From positions 1 through 36,193 of the forward strand of contig JANQGW010000109.1 in NCBI GenBank assembly GCA_028282905.1: 36,193 nucleotides of DNA, read 5' to 3'. Within the stretch, counting starts at the first letter, position 1, and the number at the start of each line of letters is the position of its first letter. Positions 18,283 to 28,199 of this stretch are shown one piece after another. This DNA comes from Sedimentisphaerales bacterium. Lineage in GTDB: Bacteria > Planctomycetota > Phycisphaerae > Sedimentisphaerales > Anaerohalosphaeraceae. A program made the translations under genes and the position numbers. The notes below the pieces were generated by a model. The model saw nothing but the letters and a program-made list of their open reading frames with translations, was not told the origin of the DNA and made no database searches.

Positions 18283-20385
18283 ATGCTGAAAGTACAAAGG
18301 ACTCTGTTCAGGTCAGTTGTCATCATGGTTTTATTGGGTGTTTTTGCGAGTGCGGATAATGCGCCGCGGGCCGATGTGACGGGTGATTGCCGGGTTGACA
18401 TACAGGATTTCTGTTATTTTGCGAATTGCTGGCTGGAGGGAGAACTCGTTCCGGCCAAGGCCGATCTTTTTCCGGTAGAGCAGGGTGACGGCGTAATTGA
18501 TGCCGGAGATTTGACCGTAATGGCGTCGCAGTGGCTGGAGGAACTTGAAAATCCTTATCCCGTAGATAACTTGTCTCTGGCCTACCAATCTGCTGCCAAC
18601 TACATTCTCGGCCAGACGGATTTTACCAATCGCGGGTATTGCTTTGTCTATGGCGCCGGCCAGGGCCGGCTTGCCTATGAACTGGCGGTTCGCAGCCAAT
18701 TCAATATTATTGGCGCAGAGGCAGATGGAGCAAAAGTGGATTCGGGTCGTATTGTACTGCATGATGCGGATGTGTACGGCGACCGAATCACACTGCATAA
18801 AGGCTCATTGACAAACATGCGATATCGCGATTATGCGGCCGTTCTGGTCGTTTCCGATGCTATCATCGAAACCGGCCACTGCCCGGGCAGTGCCTCGGAA
18901 ATGTTCCGCATGGTTCGTCCGGACGGCGGCGTGGCAATTATCGGCCAGCCGGCGGGCTGTGCGAATGTGCTTGAACGAACTGAGCTTGAAAGCTGGCTGA
19001 ATGCGGCCGGATTGAATTATACGATTACGGAAGACAGCGACGGAATCTGGGCGAAAGTCGTGCGAGGGGCGTTACCGGGAGCCGGAAAATGGACGCATAT
19101 GTGGGCCGATGCCGCCAATACTGCTTGCAGCGGCGATACCCGGATCACCGACGATTTTGGCGTATTGTGGTTTGGCGAGCCGGGGCCGCGTGTTCTGATC
19201 GACCGTCACTGGAGGCCAATGGCGCCGCTCTATAACAAGGGCAAGTTAATTGTCCCCGGCAATGATAATATTATCTGTGCCGATGCGTATAATGGAGCTC
19301 GTTTATGGAAAGTCGATTTTCCCAAGGCTGCGCGTATTGCCATTTTAAGAGACAGCGGCTGGTTGGCGATGGGGGATGTGTATTTGTATGCTGCTATCGA
19401 CAAGGATTGTTACAAGATAGATCTTGATACAGGCAAAATTTTGTCGATCTGGCAGCCGCCGACGCCGAACAAAGATTGGGGTTATGTGGCGATCGAAGGG
19501 AATTTACTTTTCGGCAGCGAACAAAAGGTGGGTGCTTCACGATTTGCGGCCGATTACATGCTTCAGGGAAAAGACGGCAACCAAATCGCTCGCCTGGATG
19601 ATCAGCCGACAGTTGTCAGTACGGGATTATTCTGTTCGGACAGACTGTCAGGTGATGTGCAATGGGAGTACCGAAATAATTCGGTGATTGCGAATCCGAC
19701 CATTTGCATCGGCGATGATGGGGTCTATTTCATCGAAAGCTATGCGCCCGCTGCGGTCAGTGATGCCGACGGTAAAGTCGCACCGACCGTTTTTTGCGGC
19801 GGCAATGATGAATATTTTGTCAAGCTAAACAAGCAGACCGGTCATGTTGTATGGCGACAGCAGCACAATCTGCCTTTTGAAAATATCATATATTTGAGTT
19901 ATGCTAACGGGATTGCTTTAGCCTCGGGTTGTACCACAGGTTCATCTAGATTCCGATATCATTACCGGGCGATTGACACTTCTGACGGCTCCTTGGCATG
20001 GCAAAAGGACTGGGATTCGACCCACAATTCCTCCGACAAAGAACACGGCGGACAGGATAAACATCCCATGCTTGCAGGGGATGCTGTCTACTTGAAGTTC
20101 GGCAGCTATAATTTGCAAACCGGCACGTCGCTGGGCGTGACATTCAGTACATCTAACTGCGCGGATTGTTCCGCATCATCGACCCATTTCTTTAGTCGCG
20201 ACGGCGGCAATCCAACGATCTATAATATTAACACCGGCGCTAAGAGCAAGCTGTGCTCTGCGATGCGGCCGGGTTGTTATATCAGCATTATACCGGCGGG
20301 GGGGATTATGGTGCTTCCGGCCTACAGTGCGGGGTGCACCTGTGGATATACCTTGCAGACATCGATTGGCTGGATTCCCCGCTAA
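18283..20385 (+). CDS. Exported dockerin-like / methyltransferase-fold / PQQ-propeller protein
   Basis: This 700-aa protein starts with a signal peptide (about 1-24). Unusually, a two-repeat dockerin-like unit comes first (about 28-88: DVTGDCRVDIQDF, VIDAGDLTVMASQWLEE). Residues about 95-270 look like a class I SAM-methyltransferase fold: motif I YGAGQGRLAYELA, acidic strand end IIGAEAD, then GDRITLHKGSL and MFRMVRPDGGVAIIGQPAG. Residues about 270-700 are PQQ/BamB-like propeller blades (IICADAYNGARLWKVDF, YFVKLNKQTGHVVWRQQH, YRAIDTSDGSLAWQKDW). Methyltransferase-fold domains next to PQQ propellers are known in planctomycete secreted proteins; methylation outside the cytoplasm is doubtful because SAM is not available there, so a non-enzymatic role is possible. 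Its likely missing N-terminal propeller half is encoded by the next gene. The ribosome site is GAAAGG. Confidence 0.82.
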   Translation: MLKVQRTLFRSVVIMVLLGVFASADNAPRADVTGDCRVDIQDFCYFANCWLEGELVPAKADLFPVEQGDGVIDAGDLTVMASQWLEELENPYPVDNLSLAYQSAANYILGQTDFTNRGYCFVYGAGQGRLAYELAVRSQFNIIGAEADGAKVDSGRIVLHDADVYGDRITLHKGSLTNMRYRDYAAVLVVSDAIIETGHCPGSASEMFRMVRPDGGVAIIGQPAGCANVLERTELESWLNAAGLNYTITEDSDGIWAKVVRGALPGAGKWTHMWADAANTACSGDTRITDDFGVLWFGEPGPRVLIDRHWRPMAPLYNKGKLIVPGNDNIICADAYNGARLWKVDFPKAARIAILRDSGWLAMGDVYLYAAIDKDCYKIDLDTGKILSIWQPPTPNKDWGYVAIEGNLLFGSEQKVGASRFAADYMLQGKDGNQIARLDDQPTVVSTGLFCSDRLSGDVQWEYRNNSVIANPTICIGDDGVYFIESYAPAAVSDADGKVAPTVFCGGNDEYFVKLNKQTGHVVWRQQHNLPFENIIYLSYANGIALASGCTTGSSRFRYHYRAIDTSDGSLAWQKDWDSTHNSSDKEHGGQDKHPMLAGDAVYLKFGSYNLQTGTSLGVTFSTSNCADCSASSTHFFSRDGGNPTIYNINTGAKSKLCSAMRPGCYISIIPAGGIMVLPAYSAGCTCGYTLQTSIGWIPR

Positions 20386-20439
20386 TGATTTATAGTTGAT
20401 ATGTATATAAATCGGATCAAAAAAGATAAGGAAAAGAGA

Positions 20440-23400
20440 ATGAATTACGTTGAAGTCAGTCATCCAAGATACATCTGTAAATATTTCTTTTTGATTGTAA
20501 TCTTTACCGGAATATTTTTCGGGTCTATTGTTCACGCCGATGACTGGCCGACTCGCCTGCACGATATAAGCCGTTGCGGCGTCAGCTCAGAGGATTTAAC
20601 CATGCCTTTGTCTCAGGCGTGGGTCTATGAGACTGACAACGCTCCAGAGCCGGCATGGACGGAATCTCCGGCGCTTCATAATCACTATGCCGGCACCTAT
20701 GATTTAAAACCGCGTCAGAATTATGATTTCAGTTTCGATGTCAGTGTTTCGGGGGGGCTATTGTATTTCGGGTCATCCAAAACGTGTGAGATCAGTTGCC
20801 TTAATGCCGTCACCGGCCAGGAGGTTTGGACCTATTTTACCGAAGGGCCGGTCCGGTTTGCACCAACGGTTGCCGATGGCAAAGTGTATGCGGGCAGTGA
20901 TGACGGATATGTGTATTGCTTAAACGCCGGTGACGGCTCTCTTGCCTGGAAAGAACGTGTCGGCGCAGAAGACATGATCTGGGGTAATGAGCACATGATT
21001 TCCGTCTGGCCCGTTCGCAGTTCGGTATTAGTCGATAATGGCCAGGTGTACTGGTCGGCGGGGATGTTTCCGCAGGAGGGCATGTATCTGTGCTGTCGTA
21101 ATGCCGCAGACGGCAGCGGTGGCTGGACGGTGACGCCCAATCTGCCGCCGCAGGGGTATTTGCTGGCGACACCGGATTTATTGTTTGTCCCCTCCGGAAA
21201 AACCTATCCGATGGTTTTTCATCGCAGCAGCGGCAGTTTTGCCGGGTTTATTAACAGCAGTACCCGTGACGGCGGGGCGTGGGCCTTGCTGACGCCGGAT
21301 AACAACAGTTTTTGGACCGGCCCGACAGTCGCCAATCAAACACAGGAATTTAATACTAGCAGTCGGACGCGTATCGCTTCGATCAACGGGGCCAATTACC
21401 TTATTGCCGATTCCACGCATGCCTACTACAATACCGATACCCATCTGATCAAGATCAAACGCTCGGACCGGTCGCAGATTTGGGTTGTAGAGGAGGATTT
21501 TCCATGTTCAATTATTGAAGGCGGTCCGACTATTTATGCGGGCGGTGACGGTAAAGTCGCGGCGTTTGCCGGTGCAGATGGGCAGAAATTATGGGAAGCT
21601 CCGATTTGCGGCAAAGCATATGGATTGGCGCTGGCGGATAACTGTCTGTATGTGAGCACCGATACGGGCAATATATATTGCTTTAGTGCGATTATGCCGG
21701 CGGTTAGTAATGGAGCTGGCGCGGTGGTTCAGGACAGCAGCAGTGCAACGCTTTCCGGTGAACTTCTCAGCGAAGGCTCCGGCCAGACCTCGGTGACACT
21801 GTATTGGGGAAAATCGGACGGGCGGATGCAGTCTCAGGACTGGCAGAATTCTCTCGATCTGGGCCCAAAAACCCCGGGGCCGATCAGCCAATTGATTACG
21901 GGCCTCGAAAGCGAGACACTTTACTACTATCGCTATTGTGCAATCAACAGCTCCGGTACCGCATGGTCTGAGCAAAGCGATGTCTTTGTAACCGGTGAAA
22001 TCAGCCTGCAGGTCGCTGATGGCACGGCATCAGAAACAGCAGGTGATACTGGACAGATTGTTTTGCAGCGTCCGGCCTGGGCGACAGGAGAAGCCCTTAC
22101 GGTTAATTATAATATAAGCGGTACCGCCATTTCAGACGCTGATTATGAACCGCTCACCGGCACAGTAATATTCCAGAGCGGTCAAATCTCAGCGTTCATT
22201 AATGTTCTGCCGGTCGATGACCTGGAGATGGAAACAGATGAAACTGTCGTTGTTACACTCACTCCGGGCGGATATCTTCTTCCGGCACAATCGTCTGGAA
22301 CGATAACAATTACGGATAATGACAGCATTGACGGCTATTCGCATCGCATGATGATTCGCTTCAGCGGCTATCGCGGCACCGAAACCCTGGTTGACTTCCC
22401 CGCTCTAATTACTCTGAATGAGTCGCTGGAGGAATTCAGTTACAGCCAGCTGGCCTATGCCAACGGCAGCGACTTGCGGTTTGTCAGTGCCGATTTGCAG
22501 ACATTCCTCAGCTTTGAGATGGAGCAGTGGAATGTCAGCGGTGATTCCAACATCTGGGTTAAAGTACCCGAAATCACCGGCAGTGACAGTTACGTCTGGC
22601 TCTATTGGGGCAATCCCGACAATGATCAGATGCCGTCCTGTACGACGGATGGTTCCGTCTGGTCCAGTGACTTTGCGAATGTCTGGCATATGACGGATGC
22701 TGGCACATTGAATGACGCCATGGTTGCCGGCAATAATGGCGCCGCTTCCGGAGACCCGACATCTGTGGCCGGTCAAATTGGCAATGCCGTCAAGTTTGAC
22801 GGTTCGGGCGATTACTTCAGTTTAAGCGATCCGCTGACTATTGGTTCACTCTCCAATACCGTCAGCGCCTGGGTCAAAATCCCTGCCGTGGGAACCGACG
22901 GGCTTGGGACAAGTGAACGTGTTGGGGTTCTTTTAGGCAACTACAGTGCGTCTCCTAATGTAAACTGGGAATTCCACGATGACGGCCAGACACGAATATA
23001 CTGGAATAACGGCAGTCCGAACGCTTATGGGATTGCTGATTTTCGTGATAACAACTGGCACCATGTTGCATGGGTTCGAGACAAAGCCAGCAATGCTTTC
23101 TATCTTTATATCGATGGTCAATTGGATCAAACGATTACGACGGCCGGCAGTGACATTGCCATAAATGCGGCCGGAAAAATCGGTGCCGACAACCGCGGCA
23201 GTTCCACGCCGTATTTCCACGGAACGATTGATGAGTTACGGGTCAGTGCCGTAGCCCGCTCGGCAGATTGGCTCAAAGCCTGTGCCGACAATCTCAACAA
23301 TAGCTATTTTGTTCAGTACGGAGAGACGCTTGCGTTCAACGAAAATCTGGTTGCCTGGTGGCCGTTTGATACGAATGTTGACGATTTTCTGGGGAACCCA

Positions 23401-24042
23401 TCATATCACGGTACTGTCTATGGTAATGCTGTGATTTCAGATGAGGATGTTGCTGATGGTGTCGGAGCGTTGAAAATTGATGATAACACCAGCACAAACA
23501 GCTATGTGAAAATCCCGACATCGCCTTTCATTGGCAATGAAAAACTGTTTACGGTGGTCGGCTGGTATAATTACAAAGATATCAGCAGTAACGGTTCGGA
23601 TGCGCGTCCGTTCGTATTTGAGACGGATAACTATAAAGTCAGCTATGGCTGTCGTCAGTCGGGCAGCTCAGTCGAACTGGGCGAGTGGTATCTGCTGGGT
23701 TCTCCCGGCTGGAGTGACACAACCGGGCCGGTTGTAACGCCCGGTAACTGGCATCATGTGGCACTGGTCTATGACGCGGTTTCCGGTCACGCCAAACACT
23801 ATCTGGACGGCCAGTTGAGGGATAATGTTGCCGGGACTCCCGGTGTCGGATTAGACACAACGGTTTATTTTAATATTGGCAGCCACCGCGCAGGCGACGG
23901 CACCCGAAATTTTGATGGATATATTGATGATATGGCGGTTTTCAGTGTAGAACTTACCGCCGCACAGATACAGGCATTAGTTAATCGACAATATGACGGA
24001 AAAACCGTCAACTGCGGCAATGTGCTGAACATCGTACCGTAG
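20440..24042 (+). CDS. Giant exported PQQ propeller / Calx-beta / DUF2341 / LamG protein
   Basis: This is a large surface or periplasmic protein of about 1200 aa. I prefer the ATG at 20440 because AAGGAAAAGAG precedes it and the signal peptide (FFLIVIFTGIFFGSIVHA) then follows normally; the frame also opens at an ATG at 20401. Domains in order (approximate, from 20440): PQQ/BamB-like propeller 35-415 (VYAGSDDGYVYCLNAGDGSL, MISVWPVRSSVLVDNGQVYW, AYGLALADNCLYVSTDTGN); Fn3-like about 420-520; Calx-beta about 525-630 (GTVIFQSGQ, ETVVVTLTPGG, TITITDND); DUF2341 about 632-730 (MMIRFSGYRGTETLVDFPAL, WLYWGNP); and two LamG domains at about 745-960 and 975-1185. There is no dockerin-like end. It begins 54 nt after the preceding gene. 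The propeller has the planctomycete type normally joined to a methyltransferase domain, which here sits in the preceding gene. Confidence 0.85.
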   Translation: MNYVEVSHPRYICKYFFLIVIFTGIFFGSIVHADDWPTRLHDISRCGVSSEDLTMPLSQAWVYETDNAPEPAWTESPALHNHYAGTYDLKPRQNYDFSFDVSVSGGLLYFGSSKTCEISCLNAVTGQEVWTYFTEGPVRFAPTVADGKVYAGSDDGYVYCLNAGDGSLAWKERVGAEDMIWGNEHMISVWPVRSSVLVDNGQVYWSAGMFPQEGMYLCCRNAADGSGGWTVTPNLPPQGYLLATPDLLFVPSGKTYPMVFHRSSGSFAGFINSSTRDGGAWALLTPDNNSFWTGPTVANQTQEFNTSSRTRIASINGANYLIADSTHAYYNTDTHLIKIKRSDRSQIWVVEEDFPCSIIEGGPTIYAGGDGKVAAFAGADGQKLWEAPICGKAYGLALADNCLYVSTDTGNIYCFSAIMPAVSNGAGAVVQDSSSATLSGELLSEGSGQTSVTLYWGKSDGRMQSQDWQNSLDLGPKTPGPISQLITGLESETLYYYRYCAINSSGTAWSEQSDVFVTGEISLQVADGTASETAGDTGQIVLQRPAWATGEALTVNYNISGTAISDADYEPLTGTVIFQSGQISAFINVLPVDDLEMETDETVVVTLTPGGYLLPAQSSGTITITDNDSIDGYSHRMMIRFSGYRGTETLVDFPALITLNESLEEFSYSQLAYANGSDLRFVSADLQTFLSFEMEQWNVSGDSNIWVKVPEITGSDSYVWLYWGNPDNDQMPSCTTDGSVWSSDFANVWHMTDAGTLNDAMVAGNNGAASGDPTSVAGQIGNAVKFDGSGDYFSLSDPLTIGSLSNTVSAWVKIPAVGTDGLGTSERVGVLLGNYSASPNVNWEFHDDGQTRIYWNNGSPNAYGIADFRDNNWHHVAWVRDKASNAFYLYIDGQLDQTITTAGSDIAINAAGKIGADNRGSSTPYFHGTIDELRVSAVARSADWLKACADNLNNSYFVQYGETLAFNENLVAWWPFDTNVDDFLGNPSYHGTVYGNAVISDEDVADGVGALKIDDNTSTNSYVKIPTSPFIGNEKLFTVVGWYNYKDISSNGSDARPFVFETDNYKVSYGCRQSGSSVELGEWYLLGSPGWSDTTGPVVTPGNWHHVALVYDAVSGHAKHYLDGQLRDNVAGTPGVGLDTTVYFNIGSHRAGDGTRNFDGYIDDMAVFSVELTAAQIQALVNRQYDGKTVNCGNVLNIVP

Positions 24043-24137
24043 AAATCTGTATAACACCAGTAGAATTGATGTTTTATGGTAAGAGAGAGTATGCAATCAC
24101 GTGAGTTTGAGTCTAATTAAAGATACAGGGGGTAAGA

Positions 24138-27100
24138 ATGATTTTACGAAATCAAAGTACTGTTGCAATTTGGGAACATGAGATAATCGAAAGATTTATA
24201 TTATTTATTGTATTGGCGGCGCTGTTTTTTGCCGTGAATGCAAAGGGGCAGACCGTTGGTCCCATGATGGGTGAGGTCTCTTCTGTCGAGGCGCGTTTTC
24301 TTTATCGTTCTGATGATGTGGAAAAAGACTATCGGTTGAGTGTATTTGGGCCGGGGCAGACGCTGGTTGGGACCAGTCAGGCCACAGCTTTGCCAGCCAA
24401 TGATTATGTGGCGAAATTCAACATTGCCGGACTGACGCCTGCGACAGATTATACCTATCAATTGGAAGAATTACCCGGCGGCACGATTATTGCCGGTCCC
24501 GGCGGAGATTATCATTTCAAGACATTTTCTGCAACAGGCACTCCGACAACGATTACAGCGGCTTTTATTTCCTGCGTAAACACCTCGACCGCACCGGTCT
24601 GGGAAAGAATGGAACTGCTCGGGATCGATCAACTCTACTTGATGGGAGATACGCCTTATATCGACAGTGCAGATTTGGCCGTGATTCGGCAGAAGCACCG
24701 TAATTTTCTGGCTGAGCCGTCTCTGGATTCATTGGTTCGGCATACACCGGTTGTCGGAACGTGGGATGACCATGACTTTGGCCTCAATAACAGCAATGGT
24801 CTCAGTTTTGACTATGGCAAGCCGACTACCCGGCAGGTATTTGTCGAATATCGGGCACACGACCAGTACGGCACCGGTACCGAGGGCGTATATAATAAAG
24901 TGGACCATGGCCCGATGGAGGTTTTTGTGCTGGATCCACGATGGTTCTCGCAGACGGCTCCATCTCCGGTGGACCCTTCGCAGAAAACATGTTTCGGAAA
25001 TGCTCAGTGGCAGTGGCTGCTGGATTCGCTGCGAAATTCCAAGGCGATGTTTAAGGTTCTGGCAATGGGAGAGATTTGGCAGGACAAGAAGAATTCTGAG
25101 ACGGATGACCTGTTCACGTATTGGTATGAGCGTGATGCGTTGCTGGACATGATTCGTGATGAACATATTCCCGGCGTTGTACTAGTGGGCGGCGATATCC
25201 ATCTTTCCCGCTATCTAAAGCATCCGCAGCGATGCGGCTATGATGTACATGACTTTATTACTTCACCGGGGCATATGAGCACCATTCCGTCACTGGATGT
25301 CTATCATCCGTCGCTGGAGTGGTCGCTGATTCAGGGCAACCAGTTCCTGACATTAACGGCGGATACCACGTTGCCAGACCCGACGCTGACTGCCCGTTAT
25401 TTAACGGGCGACGGTTCGATTCAGAAAGAGGTTGTGATGCCGTACAGTACCTTGCGTCCGAAGGTCGGCAAGGCCCTTGGCAAAGAGCTTCGGGCCTGGT
25501 GGCCGTTTGAGGGTGATTTCAGCAATAAGACGGTGCTGGGAACACGGATTGATGCTGTTCCCAATAACGGTGCGGCACTGGTCGGAAGCGGCGGCCTGCG
25601 AGGCGGGGCCGTCTCGCTGACACGCGCTGACAGCGAATATCTTCTGGTACCTCGAAGTATTCTCCATGACAACAGTGCGGCTCATACCGTGTCTTTGTGG
25701 TGTAAGTCTTCCACACTGCCTGCGCACGGTACTTCCGAGCGTCAATTCCTTATGGAAAGCACGGCCGAAGGAACCGTATCGAACGCGGGTGCCTGGGGAC
25801 TTTCGCTGGGACTCAGAGCCACCACAGATTCATCGAAAGTTAATCTACAGTTAAACACCTACACGCTTAAGCCGGCCGTCAGCACAAGCACTGCCCCGAC
25901 GGCAGTTGCATCTGCCGCCTTTGATACGGATGTTGACCGCAGCCTGTTTTTGAATAATTGGACACAGGTGTCCTTTACGTTTGACAGCCAAAAGTTTCGC
26001 CTGTTTGTCAACGGCGCATTTGTGTCCGAACATGTGCTGCCGGTGCCGGGGCCTATCTCGGAAACCGGTGGGCTGGTTATTGGCGGCCATCGTCAAGGGG
26101 CCGGACGTAATTTTGACGGTGACCTCGATGAAATCGCTATTTGGTCGCGTGTGCTGGAAGATGCAGAAATGATGACCCTGTACGGCGGCGGCACGCCTCC
26201 GGCGTTGCCGACGGAAGTATATGATGCCGAGGGTTTGGGCGTTGTGGCCTACTGGCCGTTCGACACGGATTTTACAGATAGTGTTTCGGCGCATGACCTG
26301 ACTCCTAATAATGGTGCCGCTATTGATGCTGGGGGCAAGTTCGGCGGAGCTGCCGCTTTTGACAAGTCTCAATCGCAATACGCAAGAGTCGATGAGACTT
26401 TGTTTGAAGTTGATAGCGACTATAGCGTTGTGGCTTGGTATCAAACGGTGACCGCCGATATCGGCACTGCGACGGCGGATCGCGAATTTGTTTTTGAAGA
26501 TACGAACTATGCGGTATCCTATGGATTACGTGACCTGGGGGGCGGCGATATCGGACAGGTTTATACAAATACGAGTGACGATGTCAATTTTTTTAATTTG
26601 GCCGGTGCCGCTGCCGGCCAGGGAGTGTGGCACCATATAGCTGTTACGTACAATGCCGCAACCGGTGTCACGACAGCTTATCTTGACGGCGTTTATGATG
26701 GGCAGATGACACAAACTGGTACGCTTGATCCTTCGACGCATTTTATTGTCGGCGGTCATCGCGGCGGCACAGGTCGCAACTTTAACGGCTTGATTGATGA
26801 TATGGCGGTTTATAATGTGGCATTGACTCCGACTCAGGCTTTTGCGTTATACAGCGGCACTCGAACACCGATCGATGTGATGGAGACCTTGCAGTTAATC
26901 GCGATGAATCCAAATCCCTCAGTCGGCTCCGAAGTGGACCCGGCCGATCCGGGTCAGTTGAGCTGGGATGTTCCGCCGGATATGGCCCAGCCGCGTTTTA
27001 GTGTTTACCTGAGTACCGACCCGACTATGGCAACCGGCGTAACGACGTTAACGAGCAACTTGGATGAGACGGCTGTTGATCTTCCTTTAGATCTGGCCGA

Positions 27101-28094
27101 TGACACAACTTACTACTGGTGTGTGGACTCAACTTCCGCTCAAGGCGGCCCGACCTATACCGGCCAGATATGGTTTTTTGTGACACCTCCGACACCGGTC
27201 GGTCTGGTGGCCTGGTGGCCGTTCGATGTCGATGCGGATAATGCACAGGGCAATTCTGATTTTGATGGTACACTTGTCGGTAATGCGGCGATTTCCGCTG
27301 AAGATGTGGCCGAAGGTGCCGGTGCGTTGAAAATTGACGTCACTGTATCGTCCGCAGCCTCGTATGTCGATGTGACTGACACTGTGCTGATCGGCAATGT
27401 GCCAAATCGAAATACCGTGGTTGCTTGGTACAAGTTTGAGGATGTTTCCGGCAACGGTTCCGACAGCCGTAACTTTGTTTGGGAAACCAATGAAACATGG
27501 GCTTTGTCATTCGGTGTAAGAAGTGATATCGGCCCCGGAGGCGGAGCGAAGGTTTCCGAATGGTATTATAATGGTGTTGGCGGCAGTGACCGACTGGAAC
27601 CGGCCGGAGATGGTCCGGTCATCGGAACCGCAACCGGCTCGAATGATTGGCATCATGCTGCAATGGTTTACGATGTTGCTGAAAATTATTTGAAATACTA
27701 CCATGACGGCGTACTTGTAGATCAGGATGCTGCAGGGGCCGGCGCTTTGCTGGCGACACCAACGGGATTTCATATTGGAGACTATCGAGACGGCACCGGC
27801 GGCCGAAACTGGGACGGCTATATCGATGAAGTCGCAGTTTATGACCAGGCATTGACAGAGTTTCAGATCAATCAGCTCATTATTAACCCGGCGGTGAATT
27901 GCGGTAATGTGCTGGATGTACGGAAAAACTGGGTGGATTTTGACGATGACGGTGATATTGACATCGATGACCTGACAGATTTGGCCGGTTTTTGGCTGTC
28001 GGATGACCTGGAAGCAGATTATAATGCGGACGGCACGGTTGATCTTGCTGAATTTAATCGTTTTGCCGAGAAATGGCTGTTAGTTTTGCCCTGA
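24138..28094 (+). CDS. Secreted PhoD-like phosphatase fused to three LamG domains and dockerin-like tag
   Basis: This exported 1318-aa protein has a signal anchor or peptide at about 15-38. An N-terminal Fn3-like PhoD segment (about 42-130) precedes a PhoD-type metallophosphatase domain (about 135-430) with metal-site motifs YLMGDTPYID, GTWDDHDFG and LVGGDIHLSRY. These suggest alkaline phosphatase/phosphodiesterase activity with Ca/Fe-type metals (family knowledge). Three LamG domains follow at about 452-690, 700-905 and 1022-1250. A YYWCVD-ending Fn3-like linker separates the second and third. The last ~50 residues are a dockerin-like tag (DFDDDGDIDIDDLT, DYNADGTVDLAEF). The start has CAGGGGGTAAG upstream. 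The enzyme head plus binding modules suggests a surface-held phosphoesterase. LamG C and the tail resemble the end of the triple-LamG protein; LamG B resembles the PEP-CTERM protein. Confidence 0.9.
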   Translation: MILRNQSTVAIWEHEIIERFILFIVLAALFFAVNAKGQTVGPMMGEVSSVEARFLYRSDDVEKDYRLSVFGPGQTLVGTSQATALPANDYVAKFNIAGLTPATDYTYQLEELPGGTIIAGPGGDYHFKTFSATGTPTTITAAFISCVNTSTAPVWERMELLGIDQLYLMGDTPYIDSADLAVIRQKHRNFLAEPSLDSLVRHTPVVGTWDDHDFGLNNSNGLSFDYGKPTTRQVFVEYRAHDQYGTGTEGVYNKVDHGPMEVFVLDPRWFSQTAPSPVDPSQKTCFGNAQWQWLLDSLRNSKAMFKVLAMGEIWQDKKNSETDDLFTYWYERDALLDMIRDEHIPGVVLVGGDIHLSRYLKHPQRCGYDVHDFITSPGHMSTIPSLDVYHPSLEWSLIQGNQFLTLTADTTLPDPTLTARYLTGDGSIQKEVVMPYSTLRPKVGKALGKELRAWWPFEGDFSNKTVLGTRIDAVPNNGAALVGSGGLRGGAVSLTRADSEYLLVPRSILHDNSAAHTVSLWCKSSTLPAHGTSERQFLMESTAEGTVSNAGAWGLSLGLRATTDSSKVNLQLNTYTLKPAVSTSTAPTAVASAAFDTDVDRSLFLNNWTQVSFTFDSQKFRLFVNGAFVSEHVLPVPGPISETGGLVIGGHRQGAGRNFDGDLDEIAIWSRVLEDAEMMTLYGGGTPPALPTEVYDAEGLGVVAYWPFDTDFTDSVSAHDLTPNNGAAIDAGGKFGGAAAFDKSQSQYARVDETLFEVDSDYSVVAWYQTVTADIGTATADREFVFEDTNYAVSYGLRDLGGGDIGQVYTNTSDDVNFFNLAGAAAGQGVWHHIAVTYNAATGVTTAYLDGVYDGQMTQTGTLDPSTHFIVGGHRGGTGRNFNGLIDDMAVYNVALTPTQAFALYSGTRTPIDVMETLQLIAMNPNPSVGSEVDPADPGQLSWDVPPDMAQPRFSVYLSTDPTMATGVTTLTSNLDETAVDLPLDLADDTTYYWCVDSTSAQGGPTYTGQIWFFVTPPTPVGLVAWWPFDVDADNAQGNSDFDGTLVGNAAISAEDVAEGAGALKIDVTVSSAASYVDVTDTVLIGNVPNRNTVVAWYKFEDVSGNGSDSRNFVWETNETWALSFGVRSDIGPGGGAKVSEWYYNGVGGSDRLEPAGDGPVIGTATGSNDWHHAAMVYDVAENYLKYYHDGVLVDQDAAGAGALLATPTGFHIGDYRDGTGGRNWDGYIDEVAVYDQALTEFQINQLIINPAVNCGNVLDVRKNWVDFDDDGDIDIDDLTDLAGFWLSDDLEADYNADGTVDLAEFNRFAEKWLLVLP

Positions 28095-28134
28095 TAAGCA
28101 GTTTTAGTTTCTTTTGATGAAGATCAGATCGAAG

Positions 28135-28170
28135 AGGCGATAAGGCTCTAAGGGCTTTGTCGCCTTTCTG
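28135..28170 (+). terminator. Possible terminator hairpin before the EEP genes
   Basis: AGGCGA pairs with TCGCCT around an internal AAG/CTT helix, followed by a broken T-rich run (TTCTGTTTG). It lies 41 nt after the PhoD-LamG stop. The T-run is imperfect, so read-through into the EEP gene is possible. Confidence 0.4.
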
Positions 28171-28199
28171 TTTGAAGAAATGACTGGAAAGGATTAAGG

